Part shown: positions 8,834 to 18,352 of the stretch, piece after piece
How the letters are laid out: each line of letters starts with the position of its first letter
How positions within the stretch are numbered: position 1 is the first letter of the stretch
Origin: Pelagomonas calceolata
Lineage: Eukaryota > Sar > Pelagophyceae > Pelagomonadales > Pelagomonadaceae
Assembly: GCA_918797485.1 (NCBI GenBank)
Contig: CAKKNE010000002.1
Span: forward strand, 834,501-898,500
DNA length: 64,000 nucleotides
Direction of reading: 5' to 3'
The notes under the pieces: model-generated
What the model was told of the DNA's origin: nothing
The model's input: the letters and a program-made list of their open reading frames with translations, nothing else
The model's database searches: none
Position numbers and translations under genes: made by a program

Positions 8834-10429
8834 ATGCCGCTCCACGACACCGCCAACGTCCTGGCAAAGCCACAACATGACGCCACCGCCGTAGCCAGAA
8901 GGAAGGCCTCTCTACTGAAAAAGCAGCGCCAGCTGCGGAGGGAGCTGCGCACCCTGCAAGACCAGTCCGCGAAAGACCTAGCATTGCTAGAAAAGGAGCG
9001 CCAGGAACTGCGGGACGGCCGCCTGAACGCCGCCGCGTCGCACGCCGCCAGGAAGGGCCTTGCCCAGAAGCCGCGGTCCAGTCGCGATAGGGCCGAGTTC
9101 GACGCGCGGACTCTGAAGGTCGAGGCGCCGCGGGCGGAGCAGGCTGCGAAGCGGGCCGAGGCGCGCTGTTCTTTAGCCTTGAAAAGGCTGGCCGTTGCTA
9201 AAGAGAAAGTGGAGTCGCTGCCGGGCAACCTGGGACGCGGGCCGGACCAGATCGACCAAATACGGCGCCAGCGGGAGGCCGCCCGTCTTTCTGAAGAGAA
9301 AATCAAGCTTAAGGAGGAGGCGGGACGAGTCCGCGAGGCGGCCAAGCTGGACCATGCGTTACGAAGGCTGAGATCAGAAGCGCGCGATCTGCGAGACGAC
9401 GCCGACGCCGAGGACGACCGCGTTTCCAGGGCGCGAGGCAGCGCCGCCGCGGCGTACGAGCGGGCGCTGCCGGCTCGGCGGCGCGTCGCGGCCTTGCAAT
9501 CTGAGTTACGGGACCAGTGCGACGTTTTGTGTGAAGACGGGCCCCTCGCCGTCGCCGACGCGTTGTTCGACGGGGAGCGCGTCGAGGGTGGGGTAGATGA
9601 AGGCATCTCCGCCAAGGCCTGCGCGCGGCTGCTGGCGCTGGTCTGGCTCGACGCTCCGGATTTGACAGATCCCGAGGAGTTGCCCGAGGCGCCTTGTGAT
9701 GCTGGTGGCGATCTCGTGGCCTTGTACGGGCCGCCGCCGCCGCCTCCATCAAGCGCGGCGCGGGCCGGCGAGCTGGCCTTCGATCTGGCCGATAACGTGT
9801 ACGACCGGGACGCCTTCCGGGCGGTCTTCGTGAAAGCCGCGGCGGCGGGGCCGCTGCCCTGGCCGGACCAGGCTTTTCAACGCATGCCGCTGCCGCGGTC
9901 GCCGTCGCCGTCGCCGCCCTCGTCTCCGGTCGACGACGTGTCGCCGCCGCCCTCGCCAGTCGCCGCGCCGTCGCCCTCAGCGTCGCCGCCGCGGTCACCC
10001 GCGACGCCCGCGTCGTCGCGCCGGGCGAAGACGCCCAAGTCGTCGCGCCCGCCGTCGTCGCGCCAAAAAACGCCGCAGGGCTCCCCCGAGGCGGCCGCGC
10101 CGCCCTCGCCCGAGGAAGATGCTCCGCCCTCACCAGAGGCTGATGCGCCGCCCTCGCCCGCGGCGGACGCACCGGCGTTCATCGTCGGCCAGAGGGTGGA
10201 GGCGAACTTCGAGGGAGAAGGGGAATGGTTCACAGGCGTCGTGGAGAAGGTCACGGAGGACGGACGCTACGACATCACCTACGACGACGGCGACGAGGAG
10301 TTCGGCGTCGAGGCGGCGCGCATGCGCGCGGCGACGGGCGACGCCGACGTCCTCGCGCCGCTGCCGGCGCCGCAGGACGAGCTCCGCCGCTCGGACGAGT
10401 ACGAGGAGTCGTTCGAGGCGGAGAACTAA
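8834..10429 (+). CDS. Coiled-coil protein with Ser/Pro-rich linker and C-terminal Tudor/agenet-like domain
   Basis: This single-exon protein has 531 residues. Residues 20-210 are a nearly continuous Arg/Glu/Lys/Leu coiled coil. A mixed region containing AGELAFDLADNVYDRDAFRAVF follows, then a Ser/Pro-rich repeat region (residues 355-450, SPSPSP and APPSPE units). At the C terminus a Tudor/agenet-type barrel is visible: FIVGQRVEANFEGEGEWFTG, then YDITYDDGDEEFGV, the W-x-G-x-V and YDDGD pattern of domains that read methylated lysine or arginine. The Ser-Pro content suggests kinase regulation. It is probably nuclear or cytoskeletal; I do not recognise the orthologue. Its stop is 16 bp from the convergent kinase's stop. 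Confidence 0.8.
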   Translation: MPLHDTANVLAKPQHDATAVARRKASLLKKQRQLRRELRTLQDQSAKDLALLEKERQELRDGRLNAAASHAARKGLAQKPRSSRDRAEFDARTLKVEAPRAEQAAKRAEARCSLALKRLAVAKEKVESLPGNLGRGPDQIDQIRRQREAARLSEEKIKLKEEAGRVREAAKLDHALRRLRSEARDLRDDADAEDDRVSRARGSAAAAYERALPARRRVAALQSELRDQCDVLCEDGPLAVADALFDGERVEGGVDEGISAKACARLLALVWLDAPDLTDPEELPEAPCDAGGDLVALYGPPPPPPSSAARAGELAFDLADNVYDRDAFRAVFVKAAAAGPLPWPDQAFQRMPLPRSPSPSPPSSPVDDVSPPPSPVAAPSPSASPPRSPATPASSRRAKTPKSSRPPSSRQKTPQGSPEAAAPPSPEEDAPPSPEADAPPSPAADAPAFIVGQRVEANFEGEGEWFTGVVEKVTEDGRYDITYDDGDEEFGVEAARMRAATGDADVLAPLPAPQDELRRSDEYEESFEAEN

Positions 10430-10445
10430 GTAGTAAAACACAAAC

Positions 10446-13031
10446 TTAGCGCGGCCCGGGCGTCCGCGGCGACGGCGGCAGCGGTCGCCCCCCGAGCTGC
10501 AGCGCCGCCTCATCCCCAGCCTCGAAGGCGGCCTTGACCTCCATCACGGGCGTGTGCAGCTGCGCCGCGAGCGCCGCGAGCTGGTCGTCGGTCCAGTCGC
10601 AGCGGCACTCGCTCCGCGCCGACGAATGCGGCGACGACTGCGACGACGAGGGTCGCGTCCGCCGCCAGGCCGTCGCCTTGCGCGCGAGGGCCTCCAAATC
10701 CTGGGCCTTCTTCTCCTCGTTTCCACCATCTTCGTCGGCGAGGTGCCAGACCGGGAAGCCGAAGCGCCCGGGCGACGATTGGGTGGTTTGGGCCGCCCTT
10801 CTATCTCGCTCCGTCGCGGCCGCGGCGTAGATGGACTGGCCCCGGCGCACGAAGGGGTGATCTAGGAGCTGCTGCGCCGTCGGTCGTGAGGCCGCGTCCC
10901 TTCGTAGGCAGGCGTTCGTCGCGTCGCAGAGCTGCGCGTCGTGGCCATCTTTTGGATCTAATTGTGGGGGATCACCATCACAAATAGCTCTAACCACGGC
11001 CCAGTAGCCGTCCGCCTGCGGCAGCGGGATCTTGCCCAGAGCACAAGTGGCAAAACATAGACCCACGCTCCACAAATCGGAAGCATAAGAATAATCACCT
11101 CCCACAATCCGCTCCGGAGCCATGAAGGCCAACGTCCCGACATACGTTTGAGCTACACCTAACGTATTATCTACCGCCCTAGAAACGCCAAAATCCGATA
11201 ATTTGACGCGCCACTTCCAGTCCAGCAAGATATTGGACGGCTTGACGTCTCTGTGTAATTGCCTATCGGCATGCAACGCGGCCAACCCCGCAATGCACCC
11301 GCGAGCAACCACAGCCAAGGCGTCATCCTCTAAAGGTCGCCAGCCCCTAGCCTCCATGACGTCGTGCACCGAGCGCGCGTCCATATACTCCAAGACCGCA
11401 CAAACGCACCCCGCTTGAGGATTCGTGAAGGCGCCGTGGAAGGCCACGATGTGGGCCCGGAGGGCTTTTTGTGATCTAGAATCTCTATGAGCGGAAAAAT
11501 CTTCCGAGTCGCGGCCGCCCATGGCCCCATCTTGACTCAAGGCTCGTTGTCTGGCATCATCCGTGAGTGGTACTGTCGACAGTTGATGCAACGCGGCCAG
11601 CTCCCTCAGCAACTGCCGTCTTCTCGCGTCGTCGTGGACGGCCACCATCTTCACGGCCACCAATGTGAGAGTAGGCGCATGTAGTGCTCGTCGCACCGAC
11701 GCGCAGGCGCCTCGTCCGAGTTCGCCCAGTACGATCAAATCTGAAGGGGCAATGGAAGTCACGGACGAAGGCATCGGGCCATCAACAATAGAAGCACCTC
11801 TAGGTCTATTTTCTCCATCCTGGATCGTGTTGATCGCTAAACCACGCCGCCAATCAATCAACGTGCCGCCCTCGGAGAAGTCGTAGGACTCCTCGCCCGC
11901 GTCCCGCGCGTCCCTATCCACGGCCGCCAAATCCATTTGTAGATTGCCAGCGACGAGCAAGCGGGCCTCGGGCGTCTGCTTCGGGGACTGCGTCGCCGCC
12001 GGCGGCGTGAGGGAGGCCATGCGGGCCTCGACGTTGTCCTCGCAGCGCTGCCGCGCCTTCTCGCCGTCCCGCGACCAGATGGGCCGTCGCTTCACGCCCT
12101 TGCCCTCCTCGCGCACCTCCTCGGTCGACACCTCGCGCCGCCGCCGCTCCGGCGTCGACAAGGGAGGCAGCTCCGCGTCGGGCTGGACCCTACCAGGAGC
12201 TCGCAATGCGCGCCGCTGGCCTCTTTGCACAACCCTACCGACGGGCCGGCGCGTCCGCACTGGTTGCAATTCTTCGGGAAAGGCCGCTCGCAGGGCATCT
12301 AACTCCCTCAAGAGTAACCTTTGGTGCACGGCGAGAGACACGCCGAGTACGCGCGCCACATCATCTCGAGAACGAACCCGTAGAAGTTGCCTCCCGTCGA
12401 CCCGCGGCGTCGAAGGAGACATGGAATAGGAAGACAAAGCCTCGATGCCGCGCAACCACCGCGCGACATCTGCCGGCCGCCATCTTGAGACGTCCGCATC
12501 CAAAGAGCCAAGGGCCACGTCGGCCGGAGACCCGCGCGGCACGGACGACACGTCCATGGCCGCCATGCTCGTGATCACGTCCGCGGGCCGCCGGTGAATC
12601 GTTTCGATGCTGAGCGTGCCCCGCTCGCCGCCGACTCGAGCCTGGCCGTCGAAGCTCTGGAGCGCCCGCCGCAGCTGCTTGAGGGACACGTCGCAGGCCG
12701 TCGCGTTGCCCGTCGCGTCCCTCAACGTCACGCGGACGTCGTCGCTCTTGCCCGGGCTCAGGCTTTCGCCGTCACTCAGCACGGGTTCCGGCGTCGGCGC
12801 GCGCGGCCGCGGCCCCCGCGCACTATCAGAATCGCCGCGCTGCGCCGCCGCGGCCGCCGCTGCTCTTTTGGCATGCACATCGTCGAGACCACAATCTAAA
12901 AAGTCGCGTTCGACGCAAAACCGGAGGTCGTCGCACGAGTATCTAGCGGATAATTGCGCGGCGTAGTTCCGCGTGTCGATGGCGCCTAATTGCGCATGTA
13001 GTTCCAGCCACCGGGCTATCGGCTGGGCCAT
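10446..13031 (-). CDS. SAM-domain STE/MAPKK-like protein kinase
   Basis: The start at 13031 (MAQPIARW) gives 861 residues; an upstream GTG-started extension has low complexity and is dropped. A sterile-alpha-motif-like domain lies around residues 187-245 (WRPADVARWLRG to LLLRELDALR). The kinase domain spans about 425-735: Gly loop GELGRGACASV, Lys in VAVKMV, catalytic HRDVKPSNILL, DFGVS, and MAPERIVGG in place of APE. That combination (DFGVS, MAPER, GTLAFMAPE) is typical of STE7/MAPKK kinases. All catalytic residues are present, so it should be active. The SAM domain would allow oligomerisation or scaffold binding. A small C-terminal helical segment (WTDDQLAALAAQ) may be UBA-like. Confidence 0.88.
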   Translation of the reverse strand: MAQPIARWLELHAQLGAIDTRNYAAQLSARYSCDDLRFCVERDFLDCGLDDVHAKRAAAAAAAQRGDSDSARGPRPRAPTPEPVLSDGESLSPGKSDDVRVTLRDATGNATACDVSLKQLRRALQSFDGQARVGGERGTLSIETIHRRPADVITSMAAMDVSSVPRGSPADVALGSLDADVSRWRPADVARWLRGIEALSSYSMSPSTPRVDGRQLLRVRSRDDVARVLGVSLAVHQRLLLRELDALRAAFPEELQPVRTRRPVGRVVQRGQRRALRAPGRVQPDAELPPLSTPERRRREVSTEEVREEGKGVKRRPIWSRDGEKARQRCEDNVEARMASLTPPAATQSPKQTPEARLLVAGNLQMDLAAVDRDARDAGEESYDFSEGGTLIDWRRGLAINTIQDGENRPRGASIVDGPMPSSVTSIAPSDLIVLGELGRGACASVRRALHAPTLTLVAVKMVAVHDDARRRQLLRELAALHQLSTVPLTDDARQRALSQDGAMGGRDSEDFSAHRDSRSQKALRAHIVAFHGAFTNPQAGCVCAVLEYMDARSVHDVMEARGWRPLEDDALAVVARGCIAGLAALHADRQLHRDVKPSNILLDWKWRVKLSDFGVSRAVDNTLGVAQTYVGTLAFMAPERIVGGDYSYASDLWSVGLCFATCALGKIPLPQADGYWAVVRAICDGDPPQLDPKDGHDAQLCDATNACLRRDAASRPTAQQLLDHPFVRRGQSIYAAAATERDRRAAQTTQSSPGRFGFPVWHLADEDGGNEEKKAQDLEALARKATAWRRTRPSSSQSSPHSSARSECRCDWTDDQLAALAAQLHTPVMEVKAAFEAGDEAALQLGGRPLPPSPRTPGPR

Positions 13032-13440
13032 TTTGCTGGTGGCTTCGTGGAGTCCTGGCTGGCTGTACGAAGACGCTGCCCGCCGGGCCCGCGTGGACTG
13101 TATGATTGAGCTGCGTCCTTCCACCTGCTTTGGTCGCGTGCACGTGGGTGCTTCCACGAAATTTATCCGGATTTTAGGCGTGGGGCGCCGGCTGAACAGC
13201 CGTGGCCGGGTATTGCGCGCGGGAGCCGTCTGTTTTGTGTCCTGACGCTTCGTGCTGTGGTGGGGAGCGCTCGGGGGGCGGGTGGGAAGCCGTCGACCGT
13301 TTTTCTTTTGTGCGGGTCTGAGATGAGAGCAGCACTCTCGGTGGGATAAAGTGCAGCGAAGCCGCCGCACGGCTGCCCCTGGCATCGCTTTGATCGCTTT
13401 GAGGCTGTCCGGTCGCGCACCGCATCGATTGGCCAGACCG
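13032..13440. promoter_or_regulatory. Divergent spacer of the kinase and MYND genes
   Basis: This 409-bp spacer must carry both promoters. There is no palindromic GCTAG motif and no repeat or RNA gene that I could recognise. Confidence 0.3.
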
Positions 13441-14658
13441 ATGGCGAGCGCACGTGATGCCGCGAGCAAGTTGGAGCAGTCGCGTGCTGCCGTGAGGCGG
13501 CTAAATCAAGACCTGGAAGACATGGGCCTTGACACCAAGATGACGCACTACGTTGCGGGGCAGCCTTTCACGGCGGAAATGCCCGAGGACACGCTCGTCA
13601 GGGTGGGAGCCCTCATGACGCCCAAATGCGGGGGCTGCGGCAGGGTGGACGAGCAGCGGGCGTTCCTCAAGTGCGCCGGTTGCAAGGTCACGCTCTACTG
13701 CTCGCGAGCCTGCCAGAAGAAAGACTGGAAAACGCACAAACCGAATTGCAAGTCGATTCGGCGCCTCCGCAAGTCGGAGGCGCCGACGACCGCCGACGGC
13801 GCCTACACGTTCGAGGGCCTCGCGTTCCTCTACCAGGAGCACGCCATGTCGAAGGTCCAGGGATCAAAAATGATGGAATTCGCGCACACCGAGCAGGCGA
13901 CCGGTCGACGGAGCGGCCTCTGGCCACCTCTGTGGAACTTGAAGGGTCGCGCCGGGCCGATCTCCGGACGTCGTGAAGTTCTCGCGGCGGCTGGTCTCCC
14001 GGGCGTGCCGGACATCCTGAATAATCCGCCCGACGCGTTGAAGGCGCCGCCGAACGACGCTGGCGCGACGGCGCTGAGGGCCGGCGGGCACTGGCAGGAG
14101 CTGCAGCTGCGCCACTTCGGCCCGACGGCGCCGTCGGGCGTGGCGGCGTCCTCCTGGGAGGACATGTACGAAAGGTGCCGCGAAGCCAGTCGCCAGCATC
14201 CCCTCAGGTGGATCGAAGGATTCGTTCTTCGGCCCTTCGTGAATCGCTTCGTCTGGTTCCGCCTCCCTGGCAAGTCCGGGCTACATCAACCCAACCAAAA
14301 GCTACTTGATCGCATCGCCTTCGACGGGCCGGTGCTTCGCCTGGACCAGGCGGCCTACGAGCGCGCGCACGCGGGCACAGAATTCGGCAATCCGGCGCCC
14401 GAGGTCCCGTACGGCCCGTGTAGCATCGCGGCGCCCCAGGGACAGGACTACTTCACCATCGAGCAGTTCGCCTGCGCGCTGCACGCGTATTATTTCCGGA
14501 CGCTCAAGCCGGACGGTTCCCCCGCAAAGAACATGGGCTTTCCCCAAAAGCCCGGCGGCGGGGACTTCTTCGCCATCGGCAGAATCGCGCCCGTCGACGA
14601 CGCCCTCGTGAAAGGAGCCTCCTATCCCGACGCGGTCTACGGCTGTACGTGGGTATGA
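13441..14658 (+). CDS. MYND zinc-finger protein
   Basis: The ATG at 13441 gives 405 residues; the longer frame from 13351 begins at GTG and adds a basic, low-value leader. A complete MYND finger lies near residues 61-101: CGGCGRVDEQ, LKCAGCKVTLYCSRACQKKDW, then HKPNC, with all Cys/His ligands present. MYND fingers bind proline-rich peptides. The rest is a 300-residue region with no SET domain and no ankyrin repeats. It is rich in Trp, Phe and Pro and ends in DAVYGCTWV. It is probably an adaptor, with partner unknown. The convergent U2AF65 gene's stop is 8 bp away. Confidence 0.82.
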   Translation: MASARDAASKLEQSRAAVRRLNQDLEDMGLDTKMTHYVAGQPFTAEMPEDTLVRVGALMTPKCGGCGRVDEQRAFLKCAGCKVTLYCSRACQKKDWKTHKPNCKSIRRLRKSEAPTTADGAYTFEGLAFLYQEHAMSKVQGSKMMEFAHTEQATGRRSGLWPPLWNLKGRAGPISGRREVLAAAGLPGVPDILNNPPDALKAPPNDAGATALRAGGHWQELQLRHFGPTAPSGVAASSWEDMYERCREASRQHPLRWIEGFVLRPFVNRFVWFRLPGKSGLHQPNQKLLDRIAFDGPVLRLDQAAYERAHAGTEFGNPAPEVPYGPCSIAAPQGQDYFTIEQFACALHAYYFRTLKPDGSPAKNMGFPQKPGGGDFFAIGRIAPVDDALVKGASYPDAVYGCTWV

Positions 14659-14666
14659 TAAGTCTC

Positions 14667-16331
14667 TTAGTCCATGTCGTCCACCGGAGCAACAGGCGCC
14701 TGCTGCGTCTCCGTCATCCAGGCCGGTCGGTTGTCGACGCCGCGGCCCGCCCCGTTCGGTGGAGGCGGCGGCGGCGCCAGCACGATCGGCGGCGCGGCCG
14801 CGACGCCGCCGATGCCCGCGACGCCGGCCGCGACGGCCTGGGCCGCGAGGACCCCTCCTGATGGCTCCAAGGACGGAGCAGCTGCCTCAGGAGCCGGCTC
14901 CACCGGCGGTAATGGAGTGGAGTCGAACCTTTTCTCCTTAAATAAGTCCTCTGGATAATAACCGGCCAGTATGGTTTTGCCATTCAGACTCCGATCCGCG
15001 AAGGCCTCGATGGCTTGTTCAGCAAATAATTCATCCCCAAAACGCACGAAGATGGACCCTTGGGCTTCGTGCTTGTCGTCGCCGTCCGGGCGCGGGATTT
15101 CCACGGCGTCGACGTCGCCGTAGGTCCCGCACTCTGTTAATACGTCATCTACTAGCTCAGCGTACAACTCGTCGTCCTGCAGGTCCTCCTCAAGGACAGC
15201 GTTCCGCAGGTGGACGACTCGAGTCCGTTGCTCGGGATCGTGAGGCGGTGGTTTCGGCCGCTCACCCGTCTTCGTCGGAGCCATCAGCGTCGTGATCATC
15301 TGCGGCGGGACTCTTTGAACAACAAGCTTCACGTCGCCCAGTTGCCGCCCATTGAGCCCGCCGATCGCGTTCGACGCCGCGATGTCAACTTCATATTTAA
15401 AGACAGCAGCACCCTTAAATGCTCCCGTGTCGTCCTTCAGCAAATTGAACTCCGCTAAACTCCCAAAGGGGCAGATGAGTTTCTTCACGTCGAGTTCCTC
15501 GAGAAAACATGGTAAATTCAGGAGCATGAGGACGTTGCTGCGAGCCATCAGCGGGTTGAGAGACGCGGGATTCCCCGCGCCAAACGCGCCCATGGTCGGC
15601 AGCGGTTGGCTGAGTCCATCACCGTAGTTCTTCGGTCGGCCCAGCTTCAACTCCTCCTCGTTCCATTGTATTCCATCTAGTTTGAGTAAATCATCAGTCT
15701 CTTCGACGGATCGTAACTCAAGAAATGCGGTCGATCCGTCTTCGGCGACCCAGCAGTTCGAGATGGCTCCCTTACAGGAAGGCTTGCACGTTGTTAATGC
15801 AGCATCTAAGAACGCTCTCACGTGTTGCGAGGTGCAGCCATAGGGAACGTTCTTGACGTACAGTTCGCGTTTGGGTTTATTGGACTGCAACGTGGCCGTG
15901 GCCGTGGCCGTCGCGGCGGATTGGGCCGCTAAAGCTAGGCCCTGGGCGGCGCCGCCGCCGCCGACGGCCGGGGCGCTCGCGACGCCGCCCAATTGCGCAC
16001 CGAGCGCACCTTGAAAGGCTAAAGCCTGGCCGGACTGGGCCATGTTCATGCCGGCCATCTGCTTCATGATCTGGAGTTTCGCGAGAGCCTCTTGCACGGA
16101 GAGGTTCGGGTTTTCTCGCATGACCACCGTGAGCGACAACCCTTGCGGCACGCCCACTATGTTTTCGTCGTCGCTCGAGTCGCTCCGCCGCCTCCTACGT
16201 TTCTCCTCGGGCCGCGCGTCGGGCATGCCGTCGCCGCGCCGCCGCCGTCTTCCTCTACTCCGCGAGCGGTCCCTTCGTCGGCGGCCGCGGCTTCGTGACC
16301 TGCTGTCTCGTCTTCTTCGGTCGCCGCCCAT
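14667..16331 (-). CDS. U2AF2: Splicing factor U2AF large subunit (U2AF65)
   Basis: This 554-residue, intronless protein recognises the polypyrimidine tract and 3' splice site. The RS region (residues 1-45) is nearly pure Arg/Ser/Asp/Gly. RRM1 starts at ELYVKNVPYG (about 153). RRM2 at about 267 carries LNLPCFLEELDVKKLICPFG and GLNGRQLGDVKLVVQR, very close to animal RRM2. The UHM-type third RRM begins near 372 (VVHLRNAVLEEDL). A Pro/Ala-rich tail after the UHM is not found in animals. The helix linking the RS region to RRM1 holds VVMRENPNLSVQEALAKL, in place of the usual U2AF35-binding stretch. In a genome whose introns end in a uniform introner CACAG with no clear pyrimidine tract, the specificity of this factor is of interest. 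Confidence 0.93.
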   Translation of the reverse strand: MGGDRRRRDSRSRSRGRRRRDRSRSRGRRRRRGDGMPDARPEEKRRRRRSDSSDDENIVGVPQGLSLTVVMRENPNLSVQEALAKLQIMKQMAGMNMAQSGQALAFQGALGAQLGGVASAPAVGGGGAAQGLALAAQSAATATATATLQSNKPKRELYVKNVPYGCTSQHVRAFLDAALTTCKPSCKGAISNCWVAEDGSTAFLELRSVEETDDLLKLDGIQWNEEELKLGRPKNYGDGLSQPLPTMGAFGAGNPASLNPLMARSNVLMLLNLPCFLEELDVKKLICPFGSLAEFNLLKDDTGAFKGAAVFKYEVDIAASNAIGGLNGRQLGDVKLVVQRVPPQMITTLMAPTKTGERPKPPPHDPEQRTRVVHLRNAVLEEDLQDDELYAELVDDVLTECGTYGDVDAVEIPRPDGDDKHEAQGSIFVRFGDELFAEQAIEAFADRSLNGKTILAGYYPEDLFKEKRFDSTPLPPVEPAPEAAAPSLEPSGGVLAAQAVAAGVAGIGGVAAAPPIVLAPPPPPPNGAGRGVDNRPAWMTETQQAPVAPVDDMD

Positions 16332-16527
16332 GGCTTATTTCGTGTTTATGCGCTATCGCGGCGGCTCGCGGCGACGGCGTGGATCTGCTTTGGCACGGCT
16401 GCTGGAGTCGTATAGATGTGAGCGCTGCAGGAGCGTGTTGTTCGCAGTGAAAGCACCAATTATAACCACAGCGAGCGTACGGTGTCGTGCCTAGCGCTGC
16501 GTAATCGACTTGCGCGCCGCACCGCGA

Positions 16528-16551
16528 GCTAGCGGCATGTAAGACACTAGC
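16528..16551 (+). promoter_or_regulatory. GCTAG palindromic promoter motif, copy 2
   Basis: This is a full 24-bp copy: GCTAGC, GGCATG, TAAGAC, ACTAGC. It lies in the divergent spacer 16332-16722 between U2AF65 (start 197 bp away) and the STI1-like gene (start 172 bp away). The rest of the spacer holds nothing recognised. Confidence 0.8.
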
Positions 16552-16722
16552 AATCGAAGCCTCTCAGGTCGACCCGCCTCTACATCGCATACGTGCCTTG
16601 GTGTGATTGTGACGCGGCTCACTGTCTCCCTAGACGCGCTCCGCAGCCTGTGGAACCGCTGAGTTGAGAACAACAGCCAGCGAGGCAACAAAAGCCACGA
16701 GACGCCAATCGCCGCGACAGCC

Positions 16723-18161
16723 ATGACTGCGTCGAACCCGCGCAAGACCGAGGCCGACGCCTTGTATCGGAAGAAGAAGTACGGCGAAGCCGCCACGGCT
16801 TATAGCGCCGCTTTAAAACTGGAACCGCATAACGAGAAGATCTATTCCAATCGCGCCGCGTGCTGCGAGCAATTGTGTAAAGAACTCTGGGGCCCGGAGA
16901 AGCAGGGCTGGTTGACGTGCGGGCTGGGGGATGCCCGCAAGTGCCAGGAGTTAGCCCCGGAGTGGCCCAAGGCCCACGCGCGCGTCGTGGCGGCGTGCGT
17001 CCAGAAATGTAGCCACGAAAAAGATAGCGCCTGGGAGCGCGACGATTATGATGAAGAGGCGGCAGCGCGGTCGATTGGTAAGATCGCGGGTCCCTCGTCC
17101 CAGATCTTTTCTAGGAGTTGTCGGGAGGAATGCTCCGCTCTGAAACGCGAGGCCGAAGATGCCTGTAGGAGAGGATTGGCATATGACGCGTCGGACTTGT
17201 ACTTGCGAGCGGCTTTGAATAAATTAAGGGACGACGCCGACTATGTCGTACGTAAAGAAGATTCGTATCCATCGGGCAAGTACGCTTCCGATGCGTCCTT
17301 GCAGAAGACGGAGCCCGCCGGGCGCTTGAAGCAGAAGGGCAACGACTTGTTTGAGAAGAAGATGTATCCGCAAGCCGAAAAGGCCTATAGCGATGCTCTA
17401 GCCTTCGATCCCTTGGATGCCGTGCTGTACTCCAATAGATCAGCATGTCGAGTCCATCAAGATGAATATAGAGGAGCTTTAAGGGACGCGGAGAAGTGCG
17501 TCACATATAACCCGGACTGGGCCAAGGGCTATTTGCGCGTGGCGAACGCGTTGTTCGGCCTGGGGGATTACGTCGGCGCGGAGCAGGCTTGTATGAGAGG
17601 GTTAGCCATCGACCCGGACCATTCGGCACTGTCCAAGCTCAAAATACGTCTGAAGGTCGAAACGAAGGAGCCCCTGGAGGTGCAGCGGGAGATGCATAGA
17701 CTGAGGGAGGACCAGCGCCACCGCGGGTCCCTGAAAAAGACCCTGAAAGGCCTCCGGGAGCACGGCGGCGGCGCGGGGCCCGACATCTCCAAGGGCATCG
17801 AGGAGATGATGTCGAAGATGGGCATGCCTGTCACTGTGTGAAAATCAACCAGTGGGTTGGGTTTACGGGAACATCGTCGCGTCGATGGCGTGGAGCCTCC
17901 ACGCCATCGAGCAGACGCAGTTACGGGGACACCATCGCGTCGATGGCGTGGGGCGTCCGAAATCTGATTCCACACAGGCCGCCCGGCGTCGCGGGGATGG
18001 CTGGTTTGGATATGGCCAATTTACCCTCCGCGGCGGCGGACCAGCCCACGATGTCCGAGGCGCAGATGCGGCGGCACGCTCGGCATCGCGCGGGCGTGAA
18101 GCCTCCGCCTCCGCCTGACGGCGCGGTCGAGGTGGGGAGCGATGGGGCGTTTAACATGTGA
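16723..18161 (+). CDS. STI1/HOP-like TPR cochaperone (2 exons)
   Basis: Two TPR arrays are visible. The N-terminal one has ADALYRKKKYGEAATAYSAAL and YSNRAACCEQL. The second, near residues 200-310, has KQKGNDLFEKKMYPQAEKAY and LYSNRSACRVHQDEYRGAL. The Asn/Lys/Arg clamp residues that bind the Hsp70/Hsp90 EEVD end are present in both. A helical segment with GPDISKGIEEMMSKMG follows and is split by an introner. Reading straight through would stop at 17841. Splicing to 17978 instead gives PPGVAGMAGLDMAN and a 61-residue end, about 430 residues in total. The first array is enlarged by a roughly 30-residue insertion. It is likely a cytosolic chaperone adaptor; exact orthology to HOP is uncertain because DP domains are not clear. 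Confidence 0.85.
17834..17977 (+). mobile_element. Introner, short-type ends with duplicated core, in the STI1-like gene
   Basis: This 144-bp element runs from CTGTGTGAAAATCAACC to CTGATTCCACACAG. It has two copies of the hairpin core (17879-17893 and 17937-17951). The octamers flanking it are GCCTGTCA and GCCGCCCG. The target octamer starts with GC, so the intron would be GC-AG if the duplication supplies the donor. A GT inside the element end (17838) also gives an in-frame join. Confidence 0.85.
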
Positions 18162-18189
18162 TAGGCTACTTGTACCGATGAATTCTTCT

Positions 18190-18230
18190 CAGGCTCAGGC
18201 TAGTTACGTCGCGCCCCCCCCCGTACCCCT
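18190..18230 (+). repeat. Intergenic repeat B, copy 1
   Basis: The sequence CAGGCTCAGGCTAGTTACGTCG, here split as CAGGCTCAGG + CTAGTTACGTCG, is followed by a C-run and CCGTACCCC. It recurs inverted at 39480-39518. It lies just upstream of a GCTAG motif and the CreA gene. Confidence 0.6.
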
Positions 18231-18260
18231 TTTTTGGCTCAGGCTCCGTTACGTTTTCCG

Positions 18261-18282
18261 GCTAGTGTCTTACCACGCTAGC
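18261..18282 (-). promoter_or_regulatory. GCTAG palindromic promoter motif, copy 3
   Basis: The copy reads GCTAGTGTCTTACC then ACGCTAGC (22 bp). It lies 71 bp upstream of the CreA ATG, between two genes on the same strand, so here it can be assigned to the downstream gene. Confidence 0.75.
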
Positions 18283-18352
18283 TCTGCTCTGCTTTGCTGT
18301 GCAAGCTCTGCCGAGCTCTCAGAGCAAACAACACAAAGCGAGTGTCAGTACG

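Noticed and set aside
17838-17841. In-frame stop as the true end of the STI1-like protein
   Set aside because: The stop lies inside an introner; splicing extends the protein with an open, compositionally similar end.
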